Shown one piece after another: positions 34,966 through 44,769 of a stretch of DNA of 64,000 nt. A program made the translations under genes and the position numbers. The stretch comes from Oscillatoria sp. SIO1A7 (lineage in GTDB: Bacteria > Cyanobacteriota > Cyanobacteriia > Cyanobacteriales > Laspinemataceae): the NCBI GenBank assembly GCA_010672965.1, contig JAAHFN010000002.1, positions 1 to 64,000 of the forward strand, given 5' to 3'. A model generated the notes under the pieces. It was not told the origin of the DNA and ran no database searches. It worked only from the letters and a program-made list of their open reading frames with translations. Within the stretch, counting starts at the first letter, position 1. Each line of letters opens with the position of its first letter.

Positions 34966-35301
34966 ATGCTGAATCCACATCTGCCCGATCCCCAATTGCT
35001 AGAAGCTATACTGGAACCGCTGCTGGAGGATTTTCAGTATTGGTTCGATAGGTCGGTCGCTCTTCTAGAAAACGAGAAAATTTCCTTCTTGGGCACCGAG
35101 GCACAAACTAACTTGTTGGAGCGAATTCGGCAGGCCCAGGAAGAAATCAAGACGGCTGGTCTATTGCTAAAAGCAACCGATGGCCAAGCAGGGGTGCAAA
35201 TGGAAGTGGTGATGTCCTGGCACCTGCTCTTGACAGAATGCTGGCAAGTCGCCGCACGCTATCGCATAGAAAACGCCTCGCACCAAGGAGAAACAACGTA
35301 G
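34966..35301 (+). CDS. DUF2605 family protein
   Basis: The 111-residue product shows the cyanobacterial DUF2605 pattern: LLEAILEPLLEDFQYWFDRS, GTEAQTNLLERIRQAQEEI, VMSWHLLLTECWQVAARYR. It is all-helical and probably cytoplasmic. The function is not known to me. AAGG lies just before the ATG. A DUF2973 gene follows 253 nt downstream, the usual neighbour in cyanobacteria, which supports both calls and suggests a joint role. Confidence 0.85.
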   Translation: MLNPHLPDPQLLEAILEPLLEDFQYWFDRSVALLENEKISFLGTEAQTNLLERIRQAQEEIKTAGLLLKATDGQAGVQMEVVMSWHLLLTECWQVAARYRIENASHQGETT

Positions 35302-35554
35302 GTATAATATAGAACCCTCTCTATATCCAAAATAAAGATGGGCTCTCTTGGGCAATATAGCAGTAAGCAGTCATGCGATTCTCCTGCGGAGACGCTCTCG
35401 CGAACGGCAGTCAGCTAAAGGCACAAGCCTTGCCATTACTAGCCTTGCCGAGATTTTAATTGTCCGTTCCCTGAGTGCGTAGTGCTATAACTAAATTATT
35501 AGTAAAAAACTTTTGTAAGTCACCTTTTAGGAATAAATACTGGAGGATATTCTG

Positions 35555-35857
35555 ATGTTGCACCTGCTTTACATTCTGGCATTTACCGCTCTGGCTTTCT
35601 TCGCTGTAGCTAATTTAATCCGCAGCCTCATTACTTTAAGTACCGAGTCTCAGCGCCTTCATCCGCCTGCGAATTCTGTATCTCGCTCTGGAATCGGACG
35701 GGTGCCTCACCCAGAATTTCTAGATGACGACGGCAATGTGGTCAACGAACCCCTTTTGGTTATGAAATCTATGACCGTCGAAGATGCCCGTTCTCGATTG
35801 GATGCTCTCTACAACTCTTCCCCGAATGCGAGTGGAGAAACCAGCGAAGGAGTCTAG
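35555..35857 (+). CDS. DUF2973 family membrane protein
   Basis: The 100-residue product has one N-terminal TM (LHLLYILAFTALAFFAVANL). A cytoplasmic part follows with the family block HPEFLDDDGNVVNEPLLVMK and SMTVEDARSRLDALYNSSP. A good ribosome-binding site (GGAGG, 8 nt upstream) fixes the start. It is paired with DUF2605 as in other cyanobacteria. The 253-nt gap between them holds only spacer DNA with a TGCGGAGACGCTCTCGCG motif. Function unknown. Confidence 0.85.
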   Translation: MLHLLYILAFTALAFFAVANLIRSLITLSTESQRLHPPANSVSRSGIGRVPHPEFLDDDGNVVNEPLLVMKSMTVEDARSRLDALYNSSPNASGETSEGV

Positions 35858-35874
35858 TAGTCTGTCAAGAAATA

Positions 35875-36325
35875 ATTGAGCATTGGGCATTGGGCATTGG
35901 GCATTGGGCATCGGGCATCGGGCATCGGGCAAGCCCCGTAGGCGTAGCCCGCCCTCCGGGGCGTAGGGGCGGCTACGCCTACGGAAAAAATTGCTCAACT
36001 ATTCAAAACTACCTTGACGGCTACTAGCGGTAAGGGTGTAGGGTGTGGCGGTAGGGTGTGGGGTGTGGGGTGTGGGGAAGTGTGGGAGGCGTGGGAACTG
36101 TGGCAGGTGTGGGAACTGTGGCAGGTGTGGGAACTGTGGCAGGTGTGGGAACTGTGGCAGGTGTGGGAACTGTGGCAGGTGTGGGAACTGTGGCAGGCGT
36201 GGGAAGAAGGCGCAGAATATTCTCCTCCCCATCCTCCCTCTCTCCCCACCCTCCCCCATCTCTCTTTCCCTACGCCCAACACCCCACCGCCACACCCCAC
36301 ACCCTAACTCTGGGCATGGAGCAAT
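35875..36325. repeat. satellite block: ATTGGGC heptamers and 18-bp minisatellite
   Basis: ATTGGGC heptamers run at 35880-35930. A CGTAGGC-rich palindrome is at 35935-35985. About six GTGTGGGAACTGTGGCAG units run at 36088-36200, flanked by GTAGGGTGTGGGG. Every frame is open across the 18-bp units, which generates false reading frames on both strands. Confidence 0.85.
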
Positions 36326-36366
36326 ATAAGTAAGTTTTGAGATTAACTATCTAAACATTTCTAATA

Positions 36367-36478
36367 ATATCAAATCCGGTTAATCTCTCATAAATAAATC
36401 CCGTAGGGGCGGTGCCCTCCCGGGGGCACCGCCCCTACAAACTGTGACTGTTTAACCGGATTTGATATAAGTTCTAAT
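36367..36478. mobile_element. MITE family D (ATATCAAATCCGGTTAA termini)
   Basis: ATATCAAATCCGGTTAATC and TTTAACCGGATTTGATAT are near-perfect inverted termini. The interior is a GTAGGGGCGGTGCCCTCCCG hairpin. Copies at 38292-38440 and 41176-41335; a solo terminus at about 63290. Confidence 0.85.
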
Positions 36479-36960
36479 TGCAGCCGGTTACGGGTTTTCG
36501 TTAACCGGCTTTTTGCATCTAGCTTTCAGCAGCCCGCAAAGTCTCTGGTTTGTGAGAAGTCGGGTTTCTTTGAACAATACCTTCGCCTATCTGAAAAACT
36601 TCTTGGTTTTTAGGTTGGGTTGAACTGTTGACGTTGGCGTTGGCTTTGGTGCAAAGGATGTAGGGGTGACAGCAACAAGAGAGACAATCCCGTTGCTATA
36701 ATATAAGGTATAGCACTACGAACCAAAGTTAGGACAGTTACAAAATGCCCGCGCATTCCAATACAATAGATTTTTGCGAAAAGAGCAAAGATTGTCTCGG
36801 GAATGCTGTTGCCTCTACGCCCCTAAACTTTATTAACGCCCGGGAAAATGGCGAAGGTATTGTTTGAAGAAACCCAATTTCTGCCTTCATCACGATCGCC
36901 GCTGCGATCGCAAACCCATTTAGGATTGCTAGATTGTTCTTTTGTAAGTTACTGTGCGCT
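36479..36960. other. gene-free spacer with element remnants
   Basis: A GCCGGTTAC...GTTAACCGGC inverted pair lies near 36483-36512. A block CACTACGAACCAAAGTTAGG ACAGTTACAAAAT (36723) is shared with 1190-1215. A pair of GGGAATGCTGTTGCC / GCGCATTCC arms follows. No gene. Confidence 0.5.
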
Positions 36961-38259
36961 TTAATATAATAGCTGAAAGCTGACTGCTGATTGCTTACTG
37001 CTATAACTCAGAGGCAGATCTATGCTTCCTTCTTGAGGAAGAAGCCAATCGAGACTTTTACTAAAAGAAAGAGAGATAGAGCGATCGCCGTTTATTTGAT
37101 AAATCCAGCGCTCCCCGGGGCAAACTTTGGACTCCAAATCTGGGAGAGTCTCCGGCCAGGTGCCTTGTTCGGCAGCCAATGTCTTGGCCTGAAGAATTTT
37201 CTGAGTCAGTTCCCAGTCCAGCATCATCTTGCCCGCTTTGCGCCACTGTCCTGACAGGCTTGGCATTGCTATCTGACCCATTTGGTTCCACCAAGCTATA
37301 GAGTCTGCCATTTCCGCATCAAACGCTCCACTGTCAAAGGAGCAGATATTTTCAAATTCTAGTTTGGCAAATTTTTTCCTCATGTTTTGGGAAATATCGA
37401 TTGCCGACAAGCGTATATACAATCCCTCTAATGGCGTGAGTCTATCGCCGAATCCCATTTGCGGATTGTTCGCCAGACCGTAGTTAAGCCAAGATTCCAG
37501 TTCCAGACTTTTCAGCATAGAGTTTTGGTAATCCCAGGCGATCGCTCGTTTCTGCCACTGGGCTGGCAAGCCATCAATCTTGCGCAGGGCTGCCGCTTGC
37601 AGCTTTGCCACGAGAATAGCGATTGATTGGCTAATTAAATCCGGCCTATCCCAGAGCGTCTGGTTAAGTTTCCAGGACGCCTCCAAGCTGTCGAGTTCGG
37701 CTTGGTTTTGCCCGAGGCGATTTTTCTCCAAAACATCCAAAATCAATAGCTTTTGCAAATTTAGCAGTCCGAGCATACTCGGCCAGGGCTGATTAATATC
37801 CAACCGCCGCCTTAGATTTCTTTCCCATATTGGCAGTTCCCTATTTAACAGATGGCTGCGAACTGCCTGTAATTCTGCCTTGCGAGTCTCCAGATAGCTC
37901 CGCAGAGATTCGGGAGCAGGGCTGCCTTGGCTTGCCGTTGCTTTTTCTAGCTCGGTTTCCAAAAAGCGGTCTAGTTCTTCTCGTATTTGCTCGAATTTCT
38001 CTATTGTCTCTGGTGCTGGATCCGGCCTATTGCCGCTTTTAAATGCTAGGCCGATTCCTAAATCTGCAGTCAGCTCGTTTAGCTGGCGCGCCGAGTCGTT
38101 TGCCTCGGTTGTGGGAAACCGCTCGATAAACTTTTCTAATTCTCCGTCGAGCTGGGCTACCCGTTCGTTGACCCCTCGGTTAACTGCGATCGCTAAGAAA
38201 ACCAGCAATGTTGCTGCGCCAGCAATAGACATCAATAAAAATATTAGTTTTTTTTTCAT
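36961..38259 (-). CDS. membrane-anchored coiled-coil hypothetical protein
   Basis: The 432-residue product begins with a short basic stretch and one TM (LIFLLMSIAGAATLLVFLAI). A helical, coiled-coil-prone region follows (about 30-150), then a helical domain of unknown type. The TM places most of the protein outside the cytoplasm. The last dozen residues (SSKQSAVSFQLLY) are encoded by a repeat of the type CAGTCAGCTTTCAGC, so the original C-terminus has probably been replaced by satellite DNA. I do not recognise the family. It is alone on its strand. Confidence 0.7.
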   Translation of the reverse strand: MKKKLIFLLMSIAGAATLLVFLAIAVNRGVNERVAQLDGELEKFIERFPTTEANDSARQLNELTADLGIGLAFKSGNRPDPAPETIEKFEQIREELDRFLETELEKATASQGSPAPESLRSYLETRKAELQAVRSHLLNRELPIWERNLRRRLDINQPWPSMLGLLNLQKLLILDVLEKNRLGQNQAELDSLEASWKLNQTLWDRPDLISQSIAILVAKLQAAALRKIDGLPAQWQKRAIAWDYQNSMLKSLELESWLNYGLANNPQMGFGDRLTPLEGLYIRLSAIDISQNMRKKFAKLEFENICSFDSGAFDAEMADSIAWWNQMGQIAMPSLSGQWRKAGKMMLDWELTQKILQAKTLAAEQGTWPETLPDLESKVCPGERWIYQINGDRSISLSFSKSLDWLLPQEGSIDLPLSYSSKQSAVSFQLLY

Positions 38260-38291
38260 ATCTTTTTATTTGACTGCAGTTTCAAAGCTAA

Positions 38292-38440
38292 GATCGAATC
38301 CGGTTAATCGCTGCAAAAGTAAATTTAGTCCTGCGTAGGACGGGCGTCCGCAAAGTTCCTATCTCGGTTGGCGGACAGGCGGGACAAACGTCCTAAGGGA
38401 GGTTACCAATTTTTTATGTGGGTATTTAACCGTATTCGCT
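38292..38440. mobile_element. MITE family D, abutting the SDR stop codon
   Basis: The termini ATCGAATCCGGTTAATCG and GGTATTTAACCGTATTCG are diverged. The interior has CCTGCGTAGGACGGGCGTCC and GGCGGACAGGCGGGAC arms. The right end touches the stop codon of the SDR gene. Confidence 0.7.
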
Positions 38441-39319
38441 CTAATTTATTCCTATCTCTTTTAAAATCATCCAATTGCGTAATCGATCGGGCATTAGGGC
38501 AAAAATGGCTTTCAGATAAATTTTGTCTCCAACCAAATAGCGAGTTTTCGGTTTTTTAGCAGTCAAGGCGATCGCTACCGCTGCGGCTACTTCTTCCGGT
38601 TTTGCTATAATACTACCTTCTTTTAGGACTGCGTTTCTCATGTTTTCTGTCGCCGTGCCGTACAATTGGCTGTAAAGAGGTTGCGGCATTTTTGAGATGA
38701 GGGAGTCAGCAAACTTTATCGACTTTTCCCATATGGGAGTTTGGATAGTTCCTGGCTCGATTAGCACTACTTTTATTCCCCAAGGCTTCAGCTCCATCCG
38801 CAGACCATCGGTTAAAGCTGCTAAAGCAAATTTGGAAGCGCAATAGGCGGACATAAAGGGAAAAGCAATTCGCCCGGATATCGAGCCGATGTTAACCACG
38901 CGCCCTTTGGCTTGGCGAATCTGGGGCAGTAACGCCTGAGTTATCGCTACTTGGCCAATGACATTAACTTCTAATTGCTGTCTGAGTTCGGGGATAGGAA
39001 TGAACTCTAGGGGAGCGCCGATCGCAATTCCGGCGTTATTGACTAAACCATATAAGCCGCGATCGCCGACTAGCTGAGCGACAGTATTGACAGCAGAGCT
39101 AATGTTTGTGCGATCGCAGATATCGATAATTAAAAATGTCAGTCTTTCTGAGGCTATTTCTGTTAAAGCTTTGCCATCTTCGGGGTTGCGAACCCCTGCC
39201 AAAACTTGATATCCCAGGCGATCTAGTTCTAGGGCGCAGCTTTTACCAATCCCGCTCGAAGCGCCGGTAATGAGAACAGCCTTATTTGTTTCTGGATTCA
39301 CTATCTTTGGCGTTTCCAC
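38441..39319 (-). CDS. short-chain dehydrogenase/reductase (SDR)
   Basis: The 292-residue product starts at GTG. It has the classical SDR fold: the nucleotide-binding TGASSGIGKS near residues 18-27, DICDR, NNAGIAIGAP, the catalytic Ser in NIGSISGRIA and YxxxK in AYCASKFALAAL. The C-terminal third (LPQPLYSQLYGTA region, then PKTRYLVG) fits NAD(P)-dependent oxidoreductases similar to retinol or 17-beta-hydroxysteroid dehydrogenases. The substrate cannot be predicted. Single gene. Confidence 0.9.
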   Translation of the reverse strand: METPKIVNPETNKAVLITGASSGIGKSCALELDRLGYQVLAGVRNPEDGKALTEIASERLTFLIIDICDRTNISSAVNTVAQLVGDRGLYGLVNNAGIAIGAPLEFIPIPELRQQLEVNVIGQVAITQALLPQIRQAKGRVVNIGSISGRIAFPFMSAYCASKFALAALTDGLRMELKPWGIKVVLIEPGTIQTPIWEKSIKFADSLISKMPQPLYSQLYGTATENMRNAVLKEGSIIAKPEEVAAAVAIALTAKKPKTRYLVGDKIYLKAIFALMPDRLRNWMILKEIGIN

Positions 39320-39580
39320 TTCACTTATAATTTCTACAAAAATATCTGTCGGGAGCGTTCGGTAAGTAGATAACTGTAACGCTTGCTTCCCTCTTACCCC
39401 ACAGCCTACAGCCTACAGCTTACAAGCCCGGGTTATTGCCCAATTCCTCATTCCCGGTGCCCAATGCTTATATTTTTCTGTTTTTTCCAAAACAAGACGC
39501 TATCTCTCCTCTATTTTGTTCTCGATACGATACTCTATTAGTTTGTAGGTTTTTTGCCTTTAAGTTATCCTACTTGGATT

Positions 39581-40834
39581 ATGCCAGACTTACACGACTA
39601 CCTCAGAGATGCTTCTTCCTCAAAACCGCCGAGCCTATCGCCAGCACAGGAGAAATTCTTACAGCAGCTCGATATTGAAGAAATGAAACCAGGGACAATC
39701 TTGCGTGACTTCCAAGTGCTGCTAGACTTCATTGGTCCAGGGGGAATAGAAGTTAGTCCGGCTCAGAAGGTTTTGTCTGTGAGGGCCTTGGAAAATATCA
39801 ATCGTCTTTTAAGCCATCCGATTGAGATTCAACTGAGACGACCGGAATTTAAATCTTATCCTCACATTAAAGGATTGTATATGTTGTTGCGCTCTTCCGG
39901 GCTGTCGTACATAGAAACCCAGGGAAACAAACATTTTCTGAGGTTCGATCCAGATGTTCTGGAGTCTTGGAATAGCCTCAACCCTACCGAGCGCTATTTT
40001 AATCTACTAGAAATGTGGTTGCTGTGGGGGAGTGACGAGACTTCCGGCGATCGCCAAACCGTATCCGACCACTTCCGCCAATGCCTGATGTTTTGGCGCA
40101 TGACTCCCAATAGAGGAAGGACATTTGCCAACTATATAGAACAGCAGAGTCTGATTTATTCCCCCGGAATGCACAATGTCGCTTTATTGGAATTGTTTGG
40201 ATGTATAGAAGTGCAGAATGGGCGGCCGGAGCCGAGAAAAGGTTGGCGGATTAAAAAACTAAAGCGCTTGTCTTGGGGAAACATCCTGCTCCTATTTCTC
40301 TATCGTCTTATGTACGAGACTAATGAGGAAGACAAGCAGAAATATCGAGGGAGATTGGGAGTATGGCAGTCTTCTTTTCAGCCATTTTTTTCCCAATGGC
40401 AGCGAAACCTGGCGATCGCTCCCCAACCAAAGTTTCGCCAAGGGCTCCATATCTTCAAGGTTTCCTTTGCTTCGTTGGCTAACAATACTTGGCGGCGCTT
40501 AGCTATTCCCGCCGATAGAGATTTACTCAGCTTGAGCAGCGCGATTTTAGAATCAGTTAATTTTGAAGATGACGAACTGCACTGCTTTATCTGGACGAAT
40601 CGCTTGGGTAAAACCGTCCGGGTGAATCACCCCTACCTACAAGAACCGCCGTTTACTACTGAATTCGCGATCGGTGACTTGCCTCTAAAGGAGGGACACA
40701 GTATGAGCTACCTATTTGATTTTGAGAAAGGTTGGGAATTTAAAGTAGAATTGGAAAGAATAGAACCAGCCGACTCTAGCACCGAACCTAGGATTTTAGA
40801 ATCTAGCGGCGAAGCACCAGCACAGTATGATTGA
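39581..40834 (+). CDS. protein with C-terminal pRiA4b ORF-3-like domain
   Basis: I use the ATG at 39581 ([20 protein letters not shown]); a TTG upstream extends it by nine residues. The 417-residue product has an unrecognised helical N-terminal part (1-280). Its C-terminal domain is of the plasmid pRiA4b ORF-3 type: YIFKVS-like [20 protein letters not shown], then [26 protein letters not shown] and the family ending [16 protein letters not shown]. This domain is often found with mobile elements or as an accessory protein of unknown function. The long N-terminal part is unusual. The heptamer array begins 7 nt after the stop. Confidence 0.75.
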   Translation: MPDLHDYLRDASSSKPPSLSPAQEKFLQQLDIEEMKPGTILRDFQVLLDFIGPGGIEVSPAQKVLSVRALENINRLLSHPIEIQLRRPEFKSYPHIKGLYMLLRSSGLSYIETQGNKHFLRFDPDVLESWNSLNPTERYFNLLEMWLLWGSDETSGDRQTVSDHFRQCLMFWRMTPNRGRTFANYIEQQSLIYSPGMHNVALLELFGCIEVQNGRPEPRKGWRIKKLKRLSWGNILLLFLYRLMYETNEEDKQKYRGRLGVWQSSFQPFFSQWQRNLAIAPQPKFRQGLHIFKVSFASLANNTWRRLAIPADRDLLSLSSAILESVNFEDDELHCFIWTNRLGKTVRVNHPYLQEPPFTTEFAIGDLPLKEGHSMSYLFDFEKGWEFKVELERIEPADSSTEPRILESSGEAPAQYD

Positions 40835-40841
40835 GATGGGA

Positions 40842-40975
40842 ATTGGGCATTGGGCATTGGGCATTGGGCATTGGGCATTGGGCATTGGGCATTGGGCATT
40901 GGGCATTGGGCATTGGGCATTGGGCATTGGGCATTGAAGTTTTGAGTTTTGAGTTTTGAGTTTTGAGTTTTAAGT
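40842..40975. repeat. long (ATTGGGC)n heptamer array and GTTTTGA array
   Basis: Thirteen and a half perfect ATTGGGC units run 40842-40936, then four GTTTTGA units (40943-40975). Longest perfect heptamer array in the window, placed directly after a stop codon. Confidence 0.95.
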
Positions 40976-41175
40976 TTTCAATTCAAGACAATTCAAGGCA
41001 ATTAAGGTGATTCTTAGGAAAGAAAGTACCGCAGGAGGGAAGCAACAAGGTTATTCTACTTCCTTACCCTCCTGCGGGCGGTGTGGGTGGGTAAGACTTG
41101 CAGAACGACTTACGGAAACCCACCCCTAACCCCTCCCAAGAGGTTCCAAGAGGGGAATAGCTTGGGATGTTATTT

Positions 41176-41335
41176 ATATCAAATCCGGTTAATCGCCCTA
41201 AAAAAAGCTTTCCCGTAGAACGGGCGAGACGCCCGTTCCAAAACAAGGCGAGCGGGGACAGGCGGGACGCCCGTCCTACAGGAGGTTGCAAGTTTTTTGT
41301 ATGGGCATTTAAGCGGATTTGATATTATTATCATA
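41176..41335. mobile_element. MITE family D
   Basis: ATATCAAATCCGGTTAATCG and AAGCGGATTTGATAT termini; interior arms GTAGAACGGGCGAGACGCCC and GGCGGGACGCCCGTCCTAC. GTCAAAA heptamers follow at 41350-41390. The 40976-41175 spacer also holds GGAGGGAAGC / GCTTCCTTACCCTCC-like inverted sequence. Confidence 0.85.
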
Positions 41336-41395
41336 AATTAACTAAAAAAAGTCAAAAGTCAAAAGTCAAAAGTCAAAAGTCAAAAGTCCAATGCC

Positions 41396-42790
41396 CTAAC
41401 TAATAATTTCTTCTAGAGCCGCTTGCAAGTCTTGGGTTATATTGGCAACGGCTTGGCGACGACTGCTCTTATACTCTTGCCATCGACTGGTTACGGAAAT
41501 AGGTTTCCCTACAGTCAATAGGACTTTTTGATTGCCAAGGCTCTGAGGTGCGTAGGCATTGTCTCCTTTAATGCGGGCGATCGTCTTAGATATTAATAAA
41601 GTCGTCTCTGCAAAGCGTCCAAAGGTTGGTTTTTCTCGGACATATCGCCCGGTAACTGCCACAAAACTTTCCACTAGGCGCATGTGCCACATCCGCAAGC
41701 TGGCTTCTTCTGCAACTCTATCTGCTAGCCCCCATTCTATAGGGGATAGGCTATCGGTATTTTTAATATCTTGCCGATAAATATAATCCCAGCCCGCTTG
41801 CTCCAAACGTCGGCATCGGTCTATCAAAGTACCTTTGGGCTTGACGCTAAAATACTGCTCTGCCACGGTTAAGGCTAAGTCTAGAATTGCCTGGAGTCGC
41901 GTTGCCAAATTTTGCTTGCTGTCAGGGGAGAGCTGTTGATGATAAAACTGGCGGTAAAAGTCTTCCATCAAGGATAGCAAGCGATCGCCCAATCGAATTA
42001 GACGGGGATAGAGAGAGGCCGAAACCGGACCTATTGTAAAATCGGTATTTATCCCTTCTATTTCGATATTGTCTCTATTGTCTTGATATGGCGATAAGCC
42101 GCAATCGGCTTCCAGACTGCTCAATAGTTCTTCTATTGCCGTCCAATTTTCCTGGAGATAGGAATACTGGATACCGAGGGGGACGATAAAAACTTCTTCA
42201 GTACGCCCGGACTCTAGCAAGTCTTCCACGCACCAAAATCCCATCTGAGCGATACCGGGCTCTAGAGGGGAAATAATTTCGTTATGGCCGTTAGTGCCGC
42301 CTTCAGGAGAAACCGCCATTGGAAATTGTCCCGTTGCGAACAGTTGCCGTGCCGTTCGCAACCCAAGGCGATCTACTTTGCCCCTCATAATAGGTATGCC
42401 GCCAAGCTTGGAAAATATCGAGCCAACGTAGGCTCCAGCCCATAAGGGAATGCCTCGGTCATATATAAAGTGGGCGTGAATCGGAGTCTGGAGAGAGACG
42501 CCGAGATTTTTCGCTGTTTTGGGCAAGAGCTGCCAAAGCAAGTAGGCGATCGCAAAAGGATCTAGGGTGCTGGGATGGCGAAAGGCGATTATAAACCTAA
42601 TCTTGCGCTCTTGGAACTGCCGATAAAGTTCTAGCAAGCTTTCTAGATTCGAGCCTTGAACGTCGGCTATAGGGGTCTTAAACTTTATCCACCAAGGCAA
42701 TAGGGGCTGACAAGCACCTAGGACTCCACTGTTTAAGGCCGGTGGAATAAATTTGAGGGAAGGTTGGGCGCGGGGTATGGTATTTGGCAT
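41396..42790 (-). CDS. PlsC-like glycerolipid acyltransferase
   Basis: The start is taken at the ATG ending at 42790 (MPNTIPRAQPSLKFIPPALN). The 464-residue product carries an acyltransferase motif I variant, FRHPSTLDPFAIAYLL (HxxxxD), near residue 70. Motif II-like LGGIPIMRGKVDRLGLRTAR and motif III-like AVSPEGGTNGHN follow. These are the signatures of 1-acylglycerol-3-phosphate acyltransferases, which place fatty acids on lysophosphatidate or related lipids in the membrane. It is longer than a plain PlsC (about 230 residues). The C-terminal half (about 270-464) is a cyanobacterial-type extension. The exact acceptor is not known. Confidence 0.82.
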   Translation of the reverse strand: MPNTIPRAQPSLKFIPPALNSGVLGACQPLLPWWIKFKTPIADVQGSNLESLLELYRQFQERKIRFIIAFRHPSTLDPFAIAYLLWQLLPKTAKNLGVSLQTPIHAHFIYDRGIPLWAGAYVGSIFSKLGGIPIMRGKVDRLGLRTARQLFATGQFPMAVSPEGGTNGHNEIISPLEPGIAQMGFWCVEDLLESGRTEEVFIVPLGIQYSYLQENWTAIEELLSSLEADCGLSPYQDNRDNIEIEGINTDFTIGPVSASLYPRLIRLGDRLLSLMEDFYRQFYHQQLSPDSKQNLATRLQAILDLALTVAEQYFSVKPKGTLIDRCRRLEQAGWDYIYRQDIKNTDSLSPIEWGLADRVAEEASLRMWHMRLVESFVAVTGRYVREKPTFGRFAETTLLISKTIARIKGDNAYAPQSLGNQKVLLTVGKPISVTSRWQEYKSSRRQAVANITQDLQAALEEIIS

Positions 42791-42925
42791 GGGTGCTAAT
42801 AAATGGTATAGTGCTATGCGCAAGTCAAAAGTCAAAAGTCAAAAGTCAAAGGTATAATCTGACTAAGGAACGAGCATTTATAAATGTCTTAACTCATTTG
42901 CGTAGTGCTATAATAAACAATAAGT

Positions 42926-44752
42926 TTACTTTACTTTGGCCTCTGCTTCTATTTGACTCGACGTGGTAACTTTAGAAAAAATTGGCAGAGATATCTCGAA
43001 CTCCGTACCCTTTCCCGGTGGGGAATTTACTGCAATATTGCCGCCGTGTTTTTCGATTATTTGGTAACAAATCGAGAGACCCAAGCCAGTCCCTTTGCCT
43101 GCGGGTTTCGTAGTAAAAAAGGGGTCGAAAATCTTATCTATAATTTCTGGAGGTATTCCCGGGCCATTATCCCTAATTTTGACCGTTACTCTATTTTCGC
43201 CTATTTTTTCCGTAGCGATCGCAATCCTTTTAATTTGCGTATCCGAATCTAGCATGGCATCAATAGCATTACCTATTATATTCATAAATACCTGATTTAC
43301 TTGAGCCTGATGACATTCCACTAAAGGCAAATCTCCATAGTTTTGGATGATTGCTACTCCCTGTTTTAACCTATGGCTCAGAATTAACAGGGTACTATCA
43401 ATTCCTTCGTGAAGATCTGCTGCTTTTACTTCTGCTTCATCCAGCCGAGAAAAGTTTCTTAGGGATAGTACGATTTTCTGAATTCGCTCGCTTCCTATTT
43501 TTATAGAATCAATTATTCTTGGCAAATCTTCATTAATATAAGCAAAATCTATATTGTCAATTAAAGTCTCTATTTCGGTATAATACTTAGGAGGACATAG
43601 CTTTTGATAGAGAGCGAGCAAATTAAAAAGATCTTGCGTGTATTCCTTAAGGGGATTGATGTTGCCATGAATAAAATTAACTGGGTTGTTTATTTCATGG
43701 GCTATTCCCGCTACCATCTGCCCGAGACTAGACATCTTTTCTGTTTGAATCAGTTGCGCCTGGGTTTCTTGTAGGTCTTCCAAGACTTTTGTGAGTTCTT
43801 CGGTGCGTTTTTCTTCTCTTTGTCGAGCTAAATTTAATTCCCGGGTGTAGTCTCCGACCCATTGTATTAACTGGTTTAGGGAAAGAGCTAATAATCCTAC
43901 TTCATCGGTGGTGCTGACTGTAGCTTGCAGTTTAAAGTTAGATTCTGCTGTCACCTGCTGGGCAATATGAGTCACCGCTTTTAGGGGGCTAGCGATCGCC
44001 CTACTGGTATAGAATGCTAAAATAGCAGCGATCGCCGCTGATAGCAGCATAGCACCAATAATAATTTGCGATCGCAAGGTTTCCGCATAAAGTAGTTTGT
44101 TGTTAGCTCTTATTTGTTTTGTGTTTATTACATTTATAAGCGTATCTAATTTTTCTGAGATTTTTTCAAACCTAATACGAATCTCAATTGCTTTTTTTTC
44201 CGCGTTTGCGTTCAGTACCTTTTGTATGGCAAATTTAATTTCTTCTTCCTGCAAATTATTTTGATCTAGCTCTTTCCAAAGTTGCTTCATTAAGTTTCTG
44301 TATAAATCTAATGCTTCTCTATAATTTTGTAAGAGGGTTACAATTTCCAGATCGACTACTGATTTACTCGATTGATTGTCAATTATCCTATTAAAATTGT
44401 AGTTAACTTCGTTTAATCGTTCTATTCTTGCTATAAATTTGCTGGTCTCATACTTAAACCACACGGGTTGACCGACTACAGAAGCCAATTGTTGGGGATG
44501 AAATTGCACCTGCCAAATCCCAGTCTCTAATTCTTTTAAGAAAATATACTCTTTTTGGATCGCTTTTAGCTGTGCTTGAGCCTGTCTTTGGTAGTAATCT
44601 CCAACCATTAAACCGATGCTCGTACCGACTACGGCCATCCCAATTGACAGGGAATAACCATAGCCAATTTTTTGAACAATACTTAAGCTAATAATATAGC
44701 GCTTTATCGGTGAAAATACTTTTGTTAATTTCATGTATCCCCAGCGAGTCAT
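42926..44752 (-). CDS. membrane sensor histidine kinase (HAMP-HisKA-HATPase)
   Basis: The start is the ATG ending at 44752 ([13 protein letters not shown]); an ATG six codons in is equally possible. The roughly 608-residue product has TM1 ([20 protein letters not shown]), a 150-residue extracytoplasmic helical sensor, TM2 ([19 protein letters not shown]), HAMP and a coiled coil. The H-box is [19 protein letters not shown] near residue 350. HATPase motifs are [42 protein letters not shown]. It follows a PhnD-like lipoprotein with a 17-nt gap, so the two should be co-transcribed. The lipoprotein is a likely ligand-binding input. Paralogue of the kinase at 32812. Confidence 0.92.
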   Translation of the reverse strand: MTRWGYMKLTKVFSPIKRYIISLSIVQKIGYGYSLSIGMAVVGTSIGLMVGDYYQRQAQAQLKAIQKEYIFLKELETGIWQVQFHPQQLASVVGQPVWFKYETSKFIARIERLNEVNYNFNRIIDNQSSKSVVDLEIVTLLQNYREALDLYRNLMKQLWKELDQNNLQEEEIKFAIQKVLNANAEKKAIEIRIRFEKISEKLDTLINVINTKQIRANNKLLYAETLRSQIIIGAMLLSAAIAAILAFYTSRAIASPLKAVTHIAQQVTAESNFKLQATVSTTDEVGLLALSLNQLIQWVGDYTRELNLARQREEKRTEELTKVLEDLQETQAQLIQTEKMSSLGQMVAGIAHEINNPVNFIHGNINPLKEYTQDLFNLLALYQKLCPPKYYTEIETLIDNIDFAYINEDLPRIIDSIKIGSERIQKIVLSLRNFSRLDEAEVKAADLHEGIDSTLLILSHRLKQGVAIIQNYGDLPLVECHQAQVNQVFMNIIGNAIDAMLDSDTQIKRIAIATEKIGENRVTVKIRDNGPGIPPEIIDKIFDPFFTTKPAGKGTGLGLSICYQIIEKHGGNIAVNSPPGKGTEFEISLPIFSKVTTSSQIEAEAKVK

Positions 44753-44769
44753 CAATTACTAAAATTATC

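Noticed and set aside
36014-36333. Gly/Val/Trp-rich frames in the 18-bp satellite
   Set aside because: All three frames are open through the satellite on both strands, which is not coding evidence.
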